NCBI RefSeq assembly: GCF_016862575.1
Contig: NZ_BONF01000027.1
Span: forward strand, 1 to 64,000
Direction: 5' to 3'
Length of the DNA stretch: 64,000 nucleotides
Origin: Catellatospora bangladeshensis
GTDB lineage: Bacteria; Actinomycetota; Actinomycetes; Mycobacteriales; Micromonosporaceae
Under the pieces are notes generated by a model. That model saw nothing but the letters and a program-made list of their open reading frames with translations, did not search any database and was not told the origin of the DNA. A program made the position numbers and the translations under genes. Position 1 is the first letter of the stretch. Every line of letters starts with the position of its first letter. Shown piece by piece: positions 61,020 to 64,000 of the stretch.

Positions 61020-63887
61020 ATGACCCAGGAACGATCGCAACCCCCCGACGCCATCAGCCGCACCGGCTGGGCGGTCGCGCAGATGCCCGAGGACGAGAGG
61101 GCACCGTGGCGTTTCGCGCTCTGCTGGATGCTGGAGTGCCGCTACAGCACCGGGCGCGACCCTGGTGATCTGAAAGCGGCGGTCGCCGAGTTCGAGCGCC
61201 TGCCCGAGGCGACGCCCGGCCGGCGGAAGCTGGCGGCGGTGCTGCTGGTCGATCTGGTCAAGACCGGCAGGCTGCGTGACGAGCCCGCGGTGGCACAGGC
61301 GATGGCGCTGGCCGACGTCGTGCGGGCGGACCCCGCGCCGCTGGCGGGCAGCCGTGAGGCCTGCGCCGTGGTCCGCGCGCTGGATCTGCAGCTGGCCGGT
61401 ATGAACGGGCGGGCCGGGTTCAGCCCTCAGGCCGCGTTGGCGGAGCTGGACAGGCTGGAAACGGAGGTCGGCGGCATGGAGCCGCACAGCTCCATGATCG
61501 CCTCGGCTCGCCTGGCGATGAGACACCTGCTCAGCACGGTGGCCGGTGACCACTCGCTGGCCGACCAGATGTCTGACGACCTCGCGGAGTTCAGGAAACG
61601 GCTGCCACCGGACTCGCCGGCGGTGGGCCACCTCGATCTCATGGACCTGCTCATGGCGGGCTACGCGCAGGCGATGCGGGGTGATCTCGCCGGTGCGAGG
61701 AAGGCCTACGACGCCATCCTCGACGCGATGCGCCAGCTGCCGGAGAGCGATCCCCGGCGCGCGCAGCTGGCGCACATGCAGGCCACGATGGCGCCGCTGT
61801 TCCGCCAGACACAGGACGGCGGCGTCGCCGATCCGCGGCTCAGGGGCAAGGGCAGCACGCCCTACGACGCCACCGTGGCCGCCGAGCTGGCCCAGCTGCG
61901 GGCTCTGGCCGACGTGCCGGGGCTCGACCCCGCCGAGCGGGCCCTCCGCATGGGCACCTCCGGCGCGGCGAAGATGGGGGTGGGCGCCGACCACCCGCCC
62001 GTGCTCGACCAGGCGATCATCGAGCTGGCCGAGGCGGTCGCGATCTCGCCGGAGCACGATCCGCGACGGCCTTTCTACCGGCTGCAGCTGGGCGTCGCGC
62101 GGATGCTGCGATTCGAATCGAGAAAACGGATCACCGACCTGCAGGACGGCACCGCGGAGCTGGAGCGCGCGAGAACGGCGCTGGGCACCACCGCACACGC
62201 GATGTGGACCATGACGAGCATGCCGCTGGCCCACGCGTACCGGCTCTCCGGGCGCAAGGCGCTGTCCCGGGACACCGCGCTCAGCGGTCTGCGTGGACAC
62301 GCCTGGAGCGTGCTGCTCCAGTCGGACGCCCCGGCGGCCGCGGCGGCTGCCCGGCACGCCTCGGACGACGCCATCGACGTCGCGCGCTGGTGCGTCTCGG
62401 ACGGCCGGCCGGACCTGGCGGCGCGGGCGCTCGACATGGGACGCGGCCTGATGCTGCATGCCGCGACGGAGCGGCGGGCCATCCCGGAGCGGCTGATCAA
62501 ACTGGGCGAACCGGGTCTGGCCGAGCAGTGGCGCACCGCGGTCGCATTGAGCGGTGTGGAGGAGGCGCCGGCACAGCTGCGCCACCGGGTGATGAGCGTG
62601 CTGGCCGGCATCCCGGTGGACGACGACGGGGCTGCGCTGGACAGCCCGGCCACGGGATCGGCCCGGTTGCTGGACGCGCCGGACGGGCCGGAGATCCACG
62701 CGGCACTGCGCATGCTTGGGTTCGACGCCCTGGTCTACCTGGTGCCCGGTGACGGGAAGAACGGCATGGCGGTGATCGTGCCGGCGGAGGACCAGGCCAG
62801 CACACTGCTGCTGCCCGAGCTGGACGACGTTCCCGCCGGGTTCCTGGCCGACGCCGCCCGGGAGCTGCCGGACGACCCGCGGCTCGGGCCGGACCGCGAC
62901 CTGTCGGTGCGCGGACGGGCGAAGCTGGAAGACGTCTGCGACTGGGCCTGGCGGGTGGCGATCGGCCCGCTGCTGGAACGCGGGTTGCGGGCGCACCGGG
63001 CGCCGGCCGACGGCCCACCCCGGGTGGTGCTGATCCCGATGCGGGAGCTGTCGGCGGTGCCGTGGCATGCGGCGCGGCGGCAGGTGAACGGACGCTACCG
63101 CTACGCGTTGGAGCAGGCTGTCTTCTCGTACGCGCCGTCGGCACGGCTCATGTGCGACGCGGCTTGGGCGTCCGACGTCCCGCTCGACGACTCGGCGCTG
63201 GTGCTGGGCGATCCCGATGCCGGCGGCGCGGCCGACCTGCCCGCCGCCCGCGCGGAAGCGCTCGCGATACACGGCGCCTTCTACCGGCAGGGCGTGTACC
63301 TCGGCCGTACGGCGACGGGCGCCCCCGCAGCGGCGGGCGCGGGCACCCGGCGCGAGGTGCTGGACCGGCTGCTCGACGGTACGGCGGGATCGGTGCTGCA
63401 CCTGGCCTGCCACGGGGTGACCAGGCGGGCCGAGTACGAGCAGGTGGGCGCCGCGGGGGAGTCGTCGTATCTGGCGCTGGCCGGCGGCGACCGGCTGTCC
63501 GCGGAGGAACTCGTCGGGGCGCTCACCGCGCGGCCCGAGCGGCCCGTGGGACTCTCCGTGCTCGCGGCCTGCAACAGCGGCGTCCCCGGGCGCGGCCATG
63601 ACGAGGCGTTCAGCGTGGCGACGGCCCTGCTGGCGGGCGGCTCCCGGACGGTGGTCAGCACGCTGTGGAGCGTGCCCGACACGCCGACCTCGGCGCTGAT
63701 GTACATGTTCCACCACTACGTGCGGCGGGAGGGCTGCCGCCCGCTCGACGCGCTGCACCGCGCTCAGGTGTGGATGCTCACGCCCGACCGGCGGATCCCC
63801 GAGAAGATGCCGGAACCGTTGCGCCCCGCGAGCGGCCGGGAGCAGAGCATCGACGGCTGGGCGGGTTTCTTCCACACCGGGCGCTGA
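61020..63887 (+). CDS. CHAT-domain (caspase-like) protein 2
   Basis: 955 residues; ATG 61020 has GGAGGAAGCC upstream. It aligns throughout with the protein at 57130 (shared DTALSGLRGHAWSVLLQS, RALDMGRGLMLHAATERRA, EQAVFSYAPSARL). The N-terminal half is helical, TPR-like; the CHAT dyad is His798 (HLACHGV) and Cys851 (AACNSGV). The two copies are a tandem duplication separated by the hydrolase. Both dyads are intact, so neither copy looks degenerate. Confidence 0.92.
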   Translation: MTQERSQPPDAISRTGWAVAQMPEDERAPWRFALCWMLECRYSTGRDPGDLKAAVAEFERLPEATPGRRKLAAVLLVDLVKTGRLRDEPAVAQAMALADVVRADPAPLAGSREACAVVRALDLQLAGMNGRAGFSPQAALAELDRLETEVGGMEPHSSMIASARLAMRHLLSTVAGDHSLADQMSDDLAEFRKRLPPDSPAVGHLDLMDLLMAGYAQAMRGDLAGARKAYDAILDAMRQLPESDPRRAQLAHMQATMAPLFRQTQDGGVADPRLRGKGSTPYDATVAAELAQLRALADVPGLDPAERALRMGTSGAAKMGVGADHPPVLDQAIIELAEAVAISPEHDPRRPFYRLQLGVARMLRFESRKRITDLQDGTAELERARTALGTTAHAMWTMTSMPLAHAYRLSGRKALSRDTALSGLRGHAWSVLLQSDAPAAAAAARHASDDAIDVARWCVSDGRPDLAARALDMGRGLMLHAATERRAIPERLIKLGEPGLAEQWRTAVALSGVEEAPAQLRHRVMSVLAGIPVDDDGAALDSPATGSARLLDAPDGPEIHAALRMLGFDALVYLVPGDGKNGMAVIVPAEDQASTLLLPELDDVPAGFLADAARELPDDPRLGPDRDLSVRGRAKLEDVCDWAWRVAIGPLLERGLRAHRAPADGPPRVVLIPMRELSAVPWHAARRQVNGRYRYALEQAVFSYAPSARLMCDAAWASDVPLDDSALVLGDPDAGGAADLPAARAEALAIHGAFYRQGVYLGRTATGAPAAAGAGTRREVLDRLLDGTAGSVLHLACHGVTRRAEYEQVGAAGESSYLALAGGDRLSAEELVGALTARPERPVGLSVLAACNSGVPGRGHDEAFSVATALLAGGSRTVVSTLWSVPDTPTSALMYMFHHYVRREGCRPLDALHRAQVWMLTPDRRIPEKMPEPLRPASGREQSIDGWAGFFHTGR

Positions 63888-63896
63888 TCGGGCAAG

Positions 63897-63928
63897 CCCC
63901 GCCGACGACGGTCACGTCGTCGGCGGGG
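63897..63928. terminator. hairpin between CHAT 2 and the converging gene
   Basis: CCCCGCCGACGACG (63897-63910) pairs with CGTCGTCGGCGGGG (63915-63928) with a 4-base loop. It can act for both strands. Confidence 0.8.
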
Positions 63929-63936
63929 CGCGCCCG

Positions 63937-64000
63937 TCACGGCCAGATCCGCACCGTCCCACGCAGGTCACGCGCCAGCCGCACCTGGTATTGAGCGTGC
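63937..64000 (-). CDS. C-terminal end of a converging gene (partial)
   Basis: An open minus-strand frame enters from the right edge and ends at TGA 63937-63939; the last residues read QYQVRLARDLRGTVRIWP. Its stop lies just beyond the bidirectional terminator, as expected for a real gene end. Too short to identify. Confidence 0.4.
   Translation of the reverse strand, partial: HAQYQVRLARDLRGTVRIWP

Overview
The window is high-GC DNA with actinobacterial ribosome binding sites, frequent GTG starts, ATGA/GTGA-coupled operons and lipobox L,D-transpeptidases. The gene content (lipoprotein L,D-transpeptidases, large secreted LamG and RHS proteins, Replic_Relax and Xis/Int cassettes) fits a filamentous actinomycete, most likely Micromonosporaceae; the genus is inference.

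Layout. (1) 1-3220: chromosomal backbone with two tandem L,D-transpeptidases and a complete tRNA-Lys(CTT). (2) 3175-39099: a first integrated element of about 36 kb, bounded by the 3' part of tRNA-Lys (3175-3221) and a second copy (39056-39099). It carries a candidate radical-SAM peptide (RiPP) cluster (3509-5702), small Cys-rich/winged-helix genes, a NUDIX/XRE/kinase group, a repeat-dense candidate origin or control region (11053-11614), an Xis/Int module with a frameshifted integrase, and a replication-relaxation gene. It then carries a large defence island (14907-38720). (3) 39056-56946: a second element of about 17.9 kb with an intact integrase next to its left att site, a GyrB-N-like protein, an RDD membrane protein, a secreted LamG protein, an RHS/HINT polymorphic toxin with a zincin-like tip and a probable immunity gene, and an XRE-ImmA/unknown pair. 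(4) 56947-64000: backbone again, with two paralogous CHAT-domain (caspase-like) proteins flanking an alpha/beta hydrolase.

Defence island. A minus-strand, translationally coupled operon encodes a GHKL-ATPase/SF2-helicase fusion, a UvrD-like helicase, a DrmA-like helicase and a DrmB-like DUF1998 protein. Divergent from it, across a 410-bp spacer with an inverted repeat, is a plus-strand operon: an HTH-GHKL ATPase, two proteins of unknown function, and a C5-cytosine methyltransferase homologue whose motif IV Pro-Cys is Pro-Arg. Next come an unknown protein, a Vsr-type endonuclease and a second, complete C5-methyltransferase. It shares a DrmA/DrmB core with DISARM but lacks a visible DrmC phospholipase-D protein, and its extra ATPases are not part of described DISARM classes as I know them. 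I regard this as the best candidate for an undescribed system. A second compact system follows: an XRE/ImmA pair divergent from a four-gene ubiquitin-like cassette (Ubl, E2-like, JAMM peptidase, E1/ThiF).

The two elements look like a tandem accretion at one tRNA gene. Each of the three att copies has its own downstream hairpin terminator, and the element ends carry short direct repeats about one helical turn apart that look like integrase arm sites. No conjugation genes (TraB/FtsK-like) were found, so neither element looks self-transmissible. Coordinates and domain calls are from reading sequence only; no database search was run.
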